A stretch of 64,000 nucleotides of DNA. It comes from Sulfonitrofixus sp039714575. Its GTDB lineage: Bacteria > Campylobacterota > Campylobacteria > Campylobacterales > Sulfurimonadaceae. Below, in pieces: positions 51,194 through 60,342 of the stretch. A program made the position numbers and the translations under genes. The DNA lies in NCBI GenBank assembly GCA_039714575.1, contig JBDLJE010000001.1, positions 56,276 through 120,275 on the forward strand. The letters run 5' to 3'. The notes beneath the pieces are model-generated. The model saw only the letters and a list, made by a program, of their open reading frames with translations, searched no databases and was not told where the DNA came from. Positions within the stretch are counted from its first letter, which is position 1. Each line of letters begins with the position of its first letter.

Positions 51194-51739
51194 TTAGAAA
51201 GCATAGAACTTGTAGTTTAGACCACCGTAGGCGGAACCGGCGTTGAAGTCGGTGCCGCTCTCTTTGAAAGTCCAGTAGTGGCGGTAAGCCAGCTCGATCT
51301 CAAAGTCGGCAGGCAGCAAGAAGATCAGCCCTGTCTGGAAGCCGCCCATAAAGGCTGCTGTTGATGTGTTGTTGACATCAGTATTGACATCAGCGATCGA
51401 AGCACCAAGACGCACACCTAAAAAGAATTTAGCCGTTGATTTGGCGACGACTTTAAACTCGTCACTGACCCCTTCAAGCGCCAAGTAAGACGTTTGTGTT
51501 TTGTTGACAGGCTGCCCAATGCTGTCGGCTGCCGTATATCCCAGGTAGATACGGCTGTTCTTCTCCCGTAAACCGACCTTTAGACCATATTCAGGTCCAA
51601 AAGTGTTATCACTTCCTGTTGTTGAATTTGTAAGCTGTGTCGAGGTGGCACCCCCGTCAATACCGATAAACCATTCTGAGTCTTCAGCTAGAAGTGAAAA
51701 AGGGAGGGAGAGTAGTAAAAGTGCAGATAGAAATTTCAT
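51194..51739 (-). CDS. Small outer-membrane beta-barrel protein
   Basis: 181 residues: signal peptide MKFLSALLLLSLPFSLLAED, then about eight amphipathic strands (WFIGIDGGATS, YGLKVGLRE, RIYLGYTAAD, FEIELAYRHYWTF, YGGLNYKFYAF) and a C-terminal Phe. Fits an OmpA-type 8-strand barrel without a periplasmic domain. Function unknown. It lies between ribA and rsmG in the same direction. Confidence 0.78.
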   Translation of the reverse strand: MKFLSALLLLSLPFSLLAEDSEWFIGIDGGATSTQLTNSTTGSDNTFGPEYGLKVGLREKNSRIYLGYTAADSIGQPVNKTQTSYLALEGVSDEFKVVAKSTAKFFLGVRLGASIADVNTDVNNTSTAAFMGGFQTGLIFLLPADFEIELAYRHYWTFKESGTDFNAGSAYGGLNYKFYAF

Positions 51740-51873
51740 ATTTATTATGCCTTGTGTAGATCGCTTTTATTTGAACCTTTATCATATAACATAAGCGCTC
51801 AAAAAAAACTTCACCTTTATAACAAAATGGTGACTTGCAGAGCTGTCATCGGATTTTCTGCAAAACTGCTGCC

Positions 51874-52440
51874 TTATAAAAGGTGCCCCATCTCATCTTT
51901 TTTGACTTGAAGATAGTCCTCATTATGCTCATTGGCATCGATAATGATCGGCAAGCGTTCAATGATCTCTATGTTTTCCAGAGAGTTGATCTTGTTAGGG
52001 TTGTTGGTAAGCAGACGGATCTTTTTAATGTTAAAGTGTTCCAATATAGTCGTGACTATCTCATAGGTGCGCTCATCTGCAGCAAAGCCGAGTTGATGGT
52101 TGGCTTCGATGGTGTTGAGCCCTTTATCCTGCAGTGCGTAAGCATTGATCTTGTTCAAGAGACCGATATTTCGCCCCTCTTGACGCAGATAGATCACCAT
52201 CCCGCCCTCGTTTTCGACGGTGCTGAGTGCAAATTCGAGTTGGTCGCGACAGTCGCATTTTAGGCTGCCTATAGCATCGCCTGTCAAACATTCGGAGTGT
52301 ACGCGGACGATCGGTGCCTCGTCGTCTAAAGACTCTTTATAGATAACAAGGTGTTCTTTGTGTGCTTCCTGAAAAGCCTTGACCTTAAAGTCGCCAAATC
52401 GTGACGGCAGGTTGGCAACATCTGAAATTTTTATGTTCAT
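51874..52440 (-). CDS. ribA: GTP cyclohydrolase II
   Basis: 188 residues, stand-alone RibA (not fused to RibB). First step of riboflavin synthesis. HSECLTGDAIGSLKCDCRDQ carries the three zinc cysteines; YLRQEGRNIGL and NHQLGFAADERTY hold catalytic and substrate residues. RBS weak. Likely first gene of the minus-strand cluster that continues to the NlpC lipoprotein. Confidence 0.94.
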   Translation of the reverse strand: MNIKISDVANLPSRFGDFKVKAFQEAHKEHLVIYKESLDDEAPIVRVHSECLTGDAIGSLKCDCRDQLEFALSTVENEGGMVIYLRQEGRNIGLLNKINAYALQDKGLNTIEANHQLGFAADERTYEIVTTILEHFNIKKIRLLTNNPNKINSLENIEIIERLPIIIDANEHNEDYLQVKKDEMGHLL

Positions 52441-52539
52441 ATTTTCTATTCTACTTCATTTTAATAATCTAGTCGATATTATATAGTCAATCGAATTATA
52501 CATAAAAATTATCATTAAATTGTTTTAAAGGTCCAAAAA

Positions 52540-53508
52540 ATGTTCCAACGTTTCCGTCGTAACCGTTTAAACCCGCATCTGCGCGCACTTGTTCGTGAGA
52601 CACATGTCTCTAAAGATGACTTTATCTATCCGCTCTTCGTGCGTCCCGGAGAGGGCATAAAAACTGAAGTCGCTTCTATGCCGGGTGTATTCCAGATGAG
52701 TATCGATGAAGCCATCAAAGAGTGTGATGAGCTTAAAGCCCTGGGTCTGAACTCCATTATACTGTTTGGTATTCCAGAGACGAAAGACTCTGTCGGTTCC
52801 GATGCACTGTGTGAGCACGGGATCATCGCTGAGGCGGTGCGCAGTATTAAAAAAGCGCACCCAGACATGTTTGTTGTGACGGATCTCTGTTTTTGCGAAT
52901 ACACAGACCATGGGCATTGCGGGATCATTGATCATGTTCATGAGACGGTTGACAATGATGCGACCCTGGAGCTCTCAGGCAAACAAGCTATCGTGCATGC
53001 CAAAGCGGGAGCAGATATGATCGCCCCCTCAGGGATGATGGACGGTATTATCGAGACACTGCGAACAGCACTGGATGAAGGCGGGTATGAGAATTTACCG
53101 ATCATGAGCTATTCAACAAAATTCTCTAGCGGTTATTACGGGCCGTTCCGTGATGTTGCAGAGTCGACGCCTTCGTTCGGTGACCGGGGTTCATACCAGA
53201 TGGATCCGGCCAATCGCCGTGAAGCGATCAATGAGAGTATCTCTGATGAGGCACAGGGGGCCGATATCTTAATGGTCAAACCGGCCTTGGCCTACCTCGA
53301 TATTATCCGTGACATCAAAGAGAACACACGTCTGCCGCTGGCTATCTATAATGTCAGCGGCGAGTACGCGATGCTTAAGTATGCCGGTGAAAAAGGTCTT
53401 ATCGATTATGACCGTGTTATGATGGAGACAATGATCGCCTTCAAACGTGCCGGTGCCGATATTATTATCTCTTATCATGCAAAAGAAGTGGCGAAGCTTT
53501 TAGGATAG
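52540..53508 (+). CDS. hemB: Porphobilinogen synthase (delta-aminolevulinate dehydratase)
   Basis: 322 residues. Condenses two 5-aminolevulinate molecules in haem synthesis. The zinc-type active site is visible as DLCFCEYTDHGHCGI with three cysteines, and the two Schiff-base lysines lie in IMSYSTKFSSGYYGPF and ILMVKPALAYLD. RBS AAAGGT. The c-di-GMP gene starts 9 bp later. Confidence 0.96.
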   Translation: MFQRFRRNRLNPHLRALVRETHVSKDDFIYPLFVRPGEGIKTEVASMPGVFQMSIDEAIKECDELKALGLNSIILFGIPETKDSVGSDALCEHGIIAEAVRSIKKAHPDMFVVTDLCFCEYTDHGHCGIIDHVHETVDNDATLELSGKQAIVHAKAGADMIAPSGMMDGIIETLRTALDEGGYENLPIMSYSTKFSSGYYGPFRDVAESTPSFGDRGSYQMDPANRREAINESISDEAQGADILMVKPALAYLDIIRDIKENTRLPLAIYNVSGEYAMLKYAGEKGLIDYDRVMMETMIAFKRAGADIIISYHAKEVAKLLG

Positions 53509-53517
53509 AAACCTCTT

Positions 53518-55926
53518 ATGATGCATTCGATCCTTCTGTTTCTTAGCCGTTTCAGCGTCAAGCTTAAGATCGCTTTTCTTATCTTGTTCCTCATTACGGG
53601 GATCGTCTTCTGGAACCTCTCCTATATTTCGACAAACTATACTCTGTATGAGAGCAAGATGGCAGTGTCGGAGTCGTTGGAAAAAGCAAGAGATATTGAG
53701 AAGCTGATCACGCTCATACAAGAGGAGAGACGGGCTGCGCTCAGGTTTTTGTATGTAGATCACGACGCCAAGGCATTTGAGCATGCAGCCGAGCACACCA
53801 GTATGAGACTTGCACAAATGCAAGGGTTTATGCGCCAGTGCAGTTATGATAAAAAACGTACAATGCTGGAAAAAGGTTTTGTAAAACTTCCCACCATGAG
53901 AAAAGAGCTGTTGAACGGGGAGCTCAACGGAATAGACACGATCCGTTTCTACAGTGACAGACTGATCAAGCATATGATCGATATTGTTGCTTTGATGGTG
54001 CAGCAAAAAAACAGTGACGGTTTTATGGCTTACTTCAACATTATGAACGGTATTGAATACAGTGCCTTGGAGGCAGACCTGATAATGGCTGTGATGGGCG
54101 AAGGGGTGTTGACGGAAGAGTTTTTTGAAGTTATCGTTACGATGGACGGTAAAGCGCAAAGTGCTCTTGATAACTTTAACCGTGTTTCTGATATTTCGGT
54201 CCGCGAAAAGCTGTATGCCAACTACCGCAGCAGTTATTTTGTCGAGATCAATATTCAAAAAGACAACTTTCGCAACCGTCTTTTCAGGGATGAAGGCGAT
54301 GTGTTCGATCTTCCTGTCTGGAACAGTTCTACCGATGCCTATCTTCAGCATCTTCGAGGGATCTCTGACTTTGAATATGAGAAGCTTTCGATTGTCTTGC
54401 GTGAAGAGATCGCGTATTATGAAAAGCGTGTTTACAAAGATTTTATACTCTTGTTTATCCCTATTTTGACCGTTGGTATGATCGCCTATTTTATCTTTTT
54501 GGATATCAATATCGCGCTAAGGACAATGCTTGACTTTTTAAGCGGCCGCAGATCCGATGCAAGCAAAAGTGACCGTCTTATGCTTTTGAGATCACCGAGT
54601 GAACTGGGGCAGGTCTACCGAAAATTGTATGCTTTTAATACCAAGATAAACAAGCAGATCAAGATCATTCGTCAAAATTATGAGTATGATGCATTAACCG
54701 CCCTTCCCAACCGAGTCAAATTGATGAGTGTGGTGCAGAACGCGATAGACGACAAGAAGAAGTTCAGCCTGCTCTATATCGACATCTACAACTTTTCGCT
54801 TATCAACGACTCTTTCGGGCAGTCGGTAGGGGATGTCTACCTTAAAGAGGCTGCCAAAGTATTGTTAGAGCTTGTCAAAAAGGTTGCTATCGATCCGCTC
54901 ATAAAGTTGAGTGTCTACCGTATGGGGTCTGATGAGTTTGTAGTTGTCTGCGCCGACCAGCAGTATATTTCAAGAGTGCTAGAAGCTCTGACCAATACAT
55001 ATCTGGTGAAGTATAATGACATGGAGATGCCTTTGACTTTCACCATCGGACTGGCCAACAGTAACAGCAGCTCAACCGGAAGCTCCATTTTGACGCAAGC
55101 TGAACTGGCAGTCAAAGATGCTGTCAACAATCAGCAGCGCTACAGCATCTACACCGGTGACGACTCGTACAAGATCAAGTACCAGACAAACCTGGAGTGG
55201 GTCAAACGTATTAAAAGTGCCTTTGAAGAGAACCGTTTTGAAGCCTATTTTCAGCCTATCGTCCTGACCGAAGATGAGAGCTGCTCAAAGTTTGAGGTCC
55301 TGGTTCGCCTTCGAGAAGAGGATGATGATGTCATCTTGCCTTTAGAATTTCTGCCTGTTTTACAGAAGATGGGGCTTGAAAAACGCCTGACCAAAGTGCT
55401 CATCGACCAGAGTTTCGAGTTGATCCACCGCTGTGGTACGGATATCTCTATCAACATGACACGTGATGATCTTGATGCAGACATGTTGGAGTATCTCCAG
55501 AGAAGTCTGCAGCTTCACGGGGTAAAGGCCTCCAGTGTCTCGATCGAGCTGGTGGAGACAGAAGAGCTGCTGCAAGAAGAGTACATCAAGGTCATTCAGG
55601 GTATTAAAGCATTGGGCTTTAAGGTCTCGATCGACGACTTTGGTACAGGGTACTCGAACTTCTCTTACCTGACACAGATCAGACCAGACTTTCTTAAGAT
55701 CGACGGTTCGTTGATAAAAGATATCGATGTCAATGTTGAGAGTCGTAACATCGTCAAAGGGATCGTGGACCTTGCCCGTTCGCTTGACATTACATTGATA
55801 GCAGAATATGTCAGTACACCAGAGATTTATGTTATTATTAAAGAATTAGGTATCGACTACGCACAGGGCTACCACTTCGGTAAAGCAGAAAGCTGCGATG
55901 TCATTTTAGAAAAAGGAAAAAAGTGA
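53518..55926 (+). CDS. Membrane NIT-GGDEF-EAL protein (c-di-GMP turnover)
   Basis: 802 residues. Membrane helices at about 17-37 and 309-329 enclose a helical periplasmic domain with the features of a NIT (nitrate/nitrite-sensing) domain (QEERRAALRFL, FMAYFNIMNGIEYSALEADL). The GGDEF domain (about 385-545) reads MGSDEF at 469-474, possibly inactive. The EAL domain (560-795) reads EVLVR at 593-597 but keeps SIDDFGTGYSN and DFLKIDGS, so phosphodiesterase activity is plausible; the later AEGVE motif reads AEYVS. It sits between hemB and argF, overlapping argF by 4 bp. Confidence 0.88.
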   Translation: MMHSILLFLSRFSVKLKIAFLILFLITGIVFWNLSYISTNYTLYESKMAVSESLEKARDIEKLITLIQEERRAALRFLYVDHDAKAFEHAAEHTSMRLAQMQGFMRQCSYDKKRTMLEKGFVKLPTMRKELLNGELNGIDTIRFYSDRLIKHMIDIVALMVQQKNSDGFMAYFNIMNGIEYSALEADLIMAVMGEGVLTEEFFEVIVTMDGKAQSALDNFNRVSDISVREKLYANYRSSYFVEINIQKDNFRNRLFRDEGDVFDLPVWNSSTDAYLQHLRGISDFEYEKLSIVLREEIAYYEKRVYKDFILLFIPILTVGMIAYFIFLDINIALRTMLDFLSGRRSDASKSDRLMLLRSPSELGQVYRKLYAFNTKINKQIKIIRQNYEYDALTALPNRVKLMSVVQNAIDDKKKFSLLYIDIYNFSLINDSFGQSVGDVYLKEAAKVLLELVKKVAIDPLIKLSVYRMGSDEFVVVCADQQYISRVLEALTNTYLVKYNDMEMPLTFTIGLANSNSSSTGSSILTQAELAVKDAVNNQQRYSIYTGDDSYKIKYQTNLEWVKRIKSAFEENRFEAYFQPIVLTEDESCSKFEVLVRLREEDDDVILPLEFLPVLQKMGLEKRLTKVLIDQSFELIHRCGTDISINMTRDDLDADMLEYLQRSLQLHGVKASSVSIELVETEELLQEEYIKVIQGIKALGFKVSIDDFGTGYSNFSYLTQIRPDFLKIDGSLIKDIDVNVESRNIVKGIVDLARSLDITLIAEYVSTPEIYVIIKELGIDYAQGYHFGKAESCDVILEKGKK

Positions 55927-56846
55927 GACATTTTTTAACACTCAAAGACTATACTAAAGAGGATATCCTTGAGATCATCGATTTAGGTTTAGCGATCAAA
56001 AAAGAGCTTAAAGGCGGGGAACCAAAAGCGTATATGCCGAATAAGACCCTTGCAATGATCTTTGAGAAGAGTTCAACACGGACACGTGTCAGTTTTGAGA
56101 CCGGTATCTTTCAACTGGGCGGACACGGCCTTTTCCTCTCCAACCGTGATATTCATCTTGGTCGCGGCGAGCCGGTCAAAGATACGGCGCGTGTTATCTC
56201 TTCGATGTGCGACATGGTGATGATCCGTACTTTCGCACACGCTATGTTAGAAGAGTTTGCTGAGTACTCAAAAGTACCTGTCATCAACGGGCTGACAGAC
56301 TCGTATCACCCTGTACAGCTTCTGGCAGACTACATGACGATGGTTGAAAACAATAAGAGTGAGAACATCGTGGCAGCGTATATCGGCGATGGGAACAATA
56401 TGACCCACTCATGGATGATGCTGGCAGCAAAACTTGGTTTTGAACTGCGCATTGCAACACCGCATGCATACGAAGTCGATGCCGGTATTAGAGCCGAAGC
56501 TGAGGCTATTGCTAAAGAGAGCGGTGCAAAGCTGATCTTTACAAACTCCCCTCACGAAGCGGTTGCCGGTGCGACAGTGGTCACAACAGACACTTGGGCG
56601 TCAATGGGGCAAGAGGATGAAAAAGAGGAACGTATTACCGCTTTTGGCGGGTTCATCGTAGATGAGGCGTTGATGGCCGAAGCTGACGATACAGCGATCT
56701 TTTTACACTGTCTGCCGGCTTATCGCGGTCAAGAGGTAAGTGAAGCAGTCTTGGAAGGCCCGCAAAGTGTTGTTTTTGAGGAGGCGGAGAACCGTCTTCA
56801 TGCGCAAAAAGGGTTGATGGTCTGGTTAAATAAAACTGTGTCATGA
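55923..56846 (+). CDS. argF: Ornithine carbamoyltransferase
   Basis: 307 residues. Converts ornithine and carbamoyl phosphate to citrulline in arginine synthesis. Carbamoyl-phosphate site EKSSTRTR (48-55), then HPVQLLADYMT, and the ornithine-side Cys in FLHCLPAYRGQEVSE. GTG start overlapping the stop of the preceding gene (GTGA), with AAAGGA upstream. Confidence 0.95.
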   Translation: MRHFLTLKDYTKEDILEIIDLGLAIKKELKGGEPKAYMPNKTLAMIFEKSSTRTRVSFETGIFQLGGHGLFLSNRDIHLGRGEPVKDTARVISSMCDMVMIRTFAHAMLEEFAEYSKVPVINGLTDSYHPVQLLADYMTMVENNKSENIVAAYIGDGNNMTHSWMMLAAKLGFELRIATPHAYEVDAGIRAEAEAIAKESGAKLIFTNSPHEAVAGATVVTTDTWASMGQEDEKEERITAFGGFIVDEALMAEADDTAIFLHCLPAYRGQEVSEAVLEGPQSVVFEEAENRLHAQKGLMVWLNKTVS

Positions 56847-56855
56847 TGGAAAAAC

Positions 56856-56870
56856 TTTAGAGGTGCCCTT
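56856..56870. repeat. 15-bp sequence shared after argF and hemJ, copy 1
   Basis: TTTAGAGGTGCCCTT, ten bases after the argF stop; identical to 61406-61420, which spans the hemJ stop. The rest of the 184-bp gap up to the cytochrome gene is AT-rich and holds a TATACT box inside the palindrome CAGTATACTG. Confidence 0.4.
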
Positions 56871-57030
56871 TAATAAATATCTGGTTCATATTTACAGAAT
56901 ACGGGTCTTCTTTTAATTTACCTTAACTTTTAAGATTATAGTTTTATTTATGAAAAAACTTAAGCTTTAAGAATTTGTTTATAAGAATTCAGTATACTGT
57001 AACCATTCAGAAATATTAAGGGTATTGACT

Positions 57031-58227
57031 ATGTTCAAAATTGGAATATTGCTTCTTTTAGCCATTTTAAATTTAAACGCTTCACCAGAAGCAGCTCCTG
57101 AGCTCAACGCAAAATTTCAGGGTTCAAGCAACTGTAAAAAGTGTCATATGCCGATCGTGAAACAGTGGCAGGAGTCGTATCATGCCAAATCGCATTACGA
57201 AAGCAACGAGTACCTGCGCGCCTCTATGGATTATGTACAGCGCAAAACACGTAAACCACTCAATGCCATCAAAGTACAGTGTGCAGTGTGTCATAACCCG
57301 CGTATTTCAGTGACGGAGACAGATGTCGATTATGAGATCGCTTCGGTTATGGAGCTGGACAAAGGCTCCGCGGTCAACAAAGCGGTTGCAAGCGATCACT
57401 TGTCTGAAGGGATCAACTGTCTGGTCTGTCATAACGTTAACGATATTAATGAGAATCTACCCGCCTCAAAACGGGGAATTCACCGAATTGAGTGGAATCC
57501 TGTAGGGATGATGAGCGGGCCGTTCGATGATGCCAAGTCGCCATATCATAAGACGCAGCAGCGTGAGTTCTTCAGCAAAGACCCTAAAAAACTCTGTTTT
57601 GTCTGTCATGCCAATGACCGTTCTATAAGCGGGCTAGTTTTTGCCAATACGGAAAAAGAGTACAAAACGACTGAAAAACAGTGTGCCGATTGTCATATGA
57701 GCCCGAAGAGAGAAGGTGTGGCCAGTACGCTGTCGATCGATAACGGCAAACCTAAAAAACGTATGGTCCGTGAACACAGTTTTGCAGGCGCCCACTCTGC
57801 TGCTATGTGGGAGGGAGCTTTAGACGTTAAAGGTAAGAAGATCAAAAACAGCTTGCTTATTACGATCAGCAACAGCAATCCGCATAATATTCCTACCGGT
57901 TTTGGAGCAAGAGAGATCGTGATCGATGTTGTCTATATGTCAGGAAGAAGTGTTCTTGAGAAGAAGGTGTACTCATTGACCCAGCACTACACCGACAAAC
58001 GCGGTAAGATCACGATCCCTCACCTGGCCGTAAAAGCAACAGAAGATATGTCGATCCCTGCACATGGAGAGCGCAGTTTTTCTGCCAGTGTTCCGAAAGG
58101 AGCGGGTAGCGCTGTTATCACTGTCTCCTATAGACTTGTCAATGATGAAGTAAGGGAGCTGTTAAAGCTCAAAGAAAAAGAGTGGAGCAAGAAGATGTTT
58201 ATTGCTAAGGCAAATATTCGATTTTAA
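57031..58227 (+). CDS. Pentahaem cytochrome c (cytochrome c554-like)
   Basis: 398 residues with a signal peptide (about 1-17). Five CxxCH sites: CKKCH 35-39, CAVCH 84-88, CLVCH 130-134, CFVCH 189-193 and CADCH 218-222. The first is followed by IVKQWQESYHAKS, the pattern of the cytochrome c554/c' domain. The last ~160 residues lack haem sites and look like a beta-rich domain. Periplasmic electron carrier or oxidoreductase of unknown substrate. ATG 57031 after AAGGG. Confidence 0.85.
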   Translation: MFKIGILLLLAILNLNASPEAAPELNAKFQGSSNCKKCHMPIVKQWQESYHAKSHYESNEYLRASMDYVQRKTRKPLNAIKVQCAVCHNPRISVTETDVDYEIASVMELDKGSAVNKAVASDHLSEGINCLVCHNVNDINENLPASKRGIHRIEWNPVGMMSGPFDDAKSPYHKTQQREFFSKDPKKLCFVCHANDRSISGLVFANTEKEYKTTEKQCADCHMSPKREGVASTLSIDNGKPKKRMVREHSFAGAHSAAMWEGALDVKGKKIKNSLLITISNSNPHNIPTGFGAREIVIDVVYMSGRSVLEKKVYSLTQHYTDKRGKITIPHLAVKATEDMSIPAHGERSFSASVPKGAGSAVITVSYRLVNDEVRELLKLKEKEWSKKMFIAKANIRF

Positions 58228-58279
58228 GAGGCGATCTGGAGTGCCGGCTCCTTAGTGTAGACCAAGTTTAGAGGGGGGC

Positions 58280-59245
58280 TTAGTATTGGACTCCGGTAGC
58301 TTGACGAACCTTTTCGATAACAGGCATGGCGATATTGCGTGCTTTTGACGCACCGAAAGCGAGGATCTCCCGTACTTCATCCTGGTTGTTCTCAAAGTAT
58401 TCGCGTTTATCACGATACGGACGGAAATACTCCCAGATGACATCATGCAGGTAGAGTTTAAAGTGACCGTGGCCTTCACCGCCACGCTCGTAACGTTGTT
58501 GAAGCTCCAAGGCTTCATTCTCATTTAAAAAAAGTTTGGCGATATTATAGACGTTACACCCTTCCCACTCTTTTGGATCTTCGAGCGCAATAGCTTCGGT
58601 CACGATCTTTTTGACGGTCTTTTGCTGCTTTTTCTCTTCGCCGAAGATGTTGATGGTGTTGCCGTAAGACTTTGACATCTTCTGTCCATCCACACCCGGT
58701 ACGGTCGCAACGACATCATCAACACGATGCTCCGGAATGACAAAAACATCGCCGTGCATGTTGTTGAACTTGGTCGCAATATCACGTGCCATCTCAACGT
58801 GCTGGATCTGGTCTTTTCCGACCGGTATGATGTCTGAGTTGAAAAGCAGGATGTCCGCTGCCATCAAAACAGGATATGAAAAGAGGTTATGGTTGCTTGC
58901 GATGCCTTTGGCTGTTTTATCTTTATAGCTGTGACCGCGCTCCAAGAGCCCCATCGGTGTAAAAGCAGAGAGTGCCCAGTAAAGCTCAAGTACCTCTTTG
59001 ACATCAGACTGCACCCAAAAGGTCGATTTCTGCGGGTCCATTCCCAGGGCTAAAAAGTCGATAGCTGCCTGCATTGTCAATGAGGCAAGACGTTCGCCGT
59101 CATGAACAGAGGTCATTGCATGATAGTTTGCAATAAAGGCAAAGACCTCGCTGTTCTCTTGTGAATCGATCATCTGTTTGATCGAACCGAAGTAGTTACC
59201 GATGTGTAGATCTCCAGAGGACTGGATTCCAGTTAAAACGCGCAC
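58280..59245 (-). CDS. trpS: Tryptophanyl-tRNA synthetase
   Basis: 321 residues. Class I motifs: GIQSSGDLHIGNYFG (HIGH region) near the start and KMSKSYGNTI (KMSKS). The start is GTG at 59243-59245 with GAAGGA six bases upstream, giving MRVLTGIQSSG; the open frame to 59290 includes the promoter and is not coding. Single-gene unit. Confidence 0.95.
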   Translation of the reverse strand: MRVLTGIQSSGDLHIGNYFGSIKQMIDSQENSEVFAFIANYHAMTSVHDGERLASLTMQAAIDFLALGMDPQKSTFWVQSDVKEVLELYWALSAFTPMGLLERGHSYKDKTAKGIASNHNLFSYPVLMAADILLFNSDIIPVGKDQIQHVEMARDIATKFNNMHGDVFVIPEHRVDDVVATVPGVDGQKMSKSYGNTINIFGEEKKQQKTVKKIVTEAIALEDPKEWEGCNVYNIAKLFLNENEALELQQRYERGGEGHGHFKLYLHDVIWEYFRPYRDKREYFENNQDEVREILAFGASKARNIAMPVIEKVRQATGVQY

Positions 59246-59279
59246 ATTCTTTCCTTCTATTAGGAGGTTTAATTGCGCA

Positions 59280-59285
59280 ATTATA
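59280..59285 (-). promoter_or_regulatory. -10 element of trpS
   Basis: GGCTATAATTGCGC on the minus strand, 34 bases before the GTG start. Confidence 0.6.
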
Positions 59286-59344
59286 GCCAATTAGCCTCTA
59301 AATACTATTATTTCATATATGAGTTGCTTTCTATTAATCTCTTA

Positions 59345-59367
59345 TTAGAATAGATGTGATATTCTAA
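59345..59367. promoter_or_regulatory. Candidate operator upstream of hpf
   Basis: TTAGAATA (59345-59352) and TATTCTAA (59360-59367), a perfect 8-bp dyad with a 7-bp spacer, 26 bp before the hpf ATG, within or just downstream of where its promoter should lie. Confidence 0.5.
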
Positions 59368-59393
59368 AGCATACTAAGAAAAAAGGATGAATT

Positions 59394-59729
59394 ATGAATA
59401 TTCAAATTCGAGCTAAAGACATCACTCTAACTGACCACACAAAAGCGCATATCGACAATGCACTTACGCAATTTAAAAAATATGGTTTAGAGATCACGAC
59501 TACGAACGTTGTTCTTTCAAAAGAGAAAAACGGTGTAGGTGTTGAATTTGAATTTCATATTGCACGTAACTCGCCTGTCATCATCAACCAAGTCGACAAA
59601 GACCTTGATGCTGCTATTGATCTGGCGATCGACCGTGCAAGCAAAGCGCTTCGCCGTATGCATGATAAAAACGTTACGCACCGAGGCGGTTCTATCAAAG
59701 ACCTGGAAGTTGAAGAACAAGAGGTGTAA
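59394..59729 (+). CDS. hpf: Ribosome hibernation/translation-inhibition factor (short HPF/RaiA)
   Basis: 111 residues. MNIQIRAKDITLTDHTKAHI and DLDAAIDLAIDRASKALRRMHDK fit the S30AE domain that binds the 30S decoding centre in stationary phase. It lacks the long C-terminal dimerisation domain, so it is of the short HPF/YfiA type. RBS AAAGGA. Confidence 0.88.
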   Translation: MNIQIRAKDITLTDHTKAHIDNALTQFKKYGLEITTTNVVLSKEKNGVGVEFEFHIARNSPVIINQVDKDLDAAIDLAIDRASKALRRMHDKNVTHRGGSIKDLEVEEQEV

Positions 59730-59757
59730 CCTACCGGCTGTTTTTTAAAAAGACTTA

Positions 59758-59796
59758 CTGAAAAAGCAGGCTTTTCAGACAGGCAGAAGTGCCTGT
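59758..59796. repeat. Two adjacent hairpins between hpf and trxC
   Basis: CTGAAAAAGC-AG-GCTTTTCAG (one bulge) is followed directly by ACAGGCA-GAAG-TGCCTGT, then CCCC. The GCCTGTCCCC phrase recurs near the right end of the window (63953). It may terminate hpf or be an old REP element. Confidence 0.5.
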
Positions 59797-59864
59797 CCCC
59801 GCGTTTCTTTTCCCATACATTTATCTATATAAAAACATGTAAATATTTAAAAAAAGGATATACA

Positions 59865-60296
59865 ATGGATAAGATCAAAGTTGTCTGTCCGCATTGTGGT
59901 AAAGTCAATGCGATTCCTTATAAAGAGTCATATAACAGAGCGAACTGCGGCGAGTGCAAAGGCTCCCTGTTGGAGACAAAACCGGTTCAGCTTACGGGTG
60001 CCGATTTTGACCATCACCTTGTCAACAGCGATATTGTCGTCATCGTTGACTTCTGGGCGCCTTGGTGCGGCCCTTGCAAGATGATGGGGCCTGCTTTTGA
60101 AGAGGCTGCGTCAACATTTGCGCTTAAAGCCCGGTTTGCCAAGTTGAACACAGAAGAGCATCAGGCCCCGTCGGCAAAATTCGGTATTCGCTCTATTCCG
60201 ACAATGATCGCTTTTAAAAACGGTAAAGAGCTTGACCGTGTGTCCGGCGCTTTGAGTGCCGATCAGATCAGAGAGTGGGTAAGCAGGTTGGTCTAA
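59865..60296 (+). CDS. trxC: Thioredoxin 2 with N-terminal zinc ribbon
   Basis: 143 residues. The N-terminal ribbon CPHC...NCGECK binds zinc in TrxC; the thioredoxin domain has the full active site WAPWCGPCKM and the cis-proline SIPTMIAF. Cytoplasmic disulfide reductase, often part of oxidative-stress defence, in keeping with Ccp and the PerR-like gene elsewhere in the window. RBS AAAGGA. Confidence 0.94.
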   Translation: MDKIKVVCPHCGKVNAIPYKESYNRANCGECKGSLLETKPVQLTGADFDHHLVNSDIVVIVDFWAPWCGPCKMMGPAFEEAASTFALKARFAKLNTEEHQAPSAKFGIRSIPTMIAFKNGKELDRVSGALSADQIREWVSRLV

Positions 60297-60310
60297 AAAA
60301 AGGCTTCTGC

Positions 60311-60316
60311 TATAAT
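60311..60316 (+). promoter_or_regulatory. -10 element upstream of the PagL-like barrel and hemJ
   Basis: CTGCTATAATTTCAC, a perfect TATAAT 27 bases upstream of the apparent ATT start; the GAGGGG ribosome binding site lies between. Confidence 0.55.
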
Positions 60317-60342
60317 TTCACATCAATTTTGAGGGGAATATT

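Noticed and set aside
56290..56325. HPVQ instead of HPCQ/HPTQ in ornithine carbamoyltransferase as a sign of altered function
   Set aside because: The other active-site motifs are intact and this position tolerates variation in the family.
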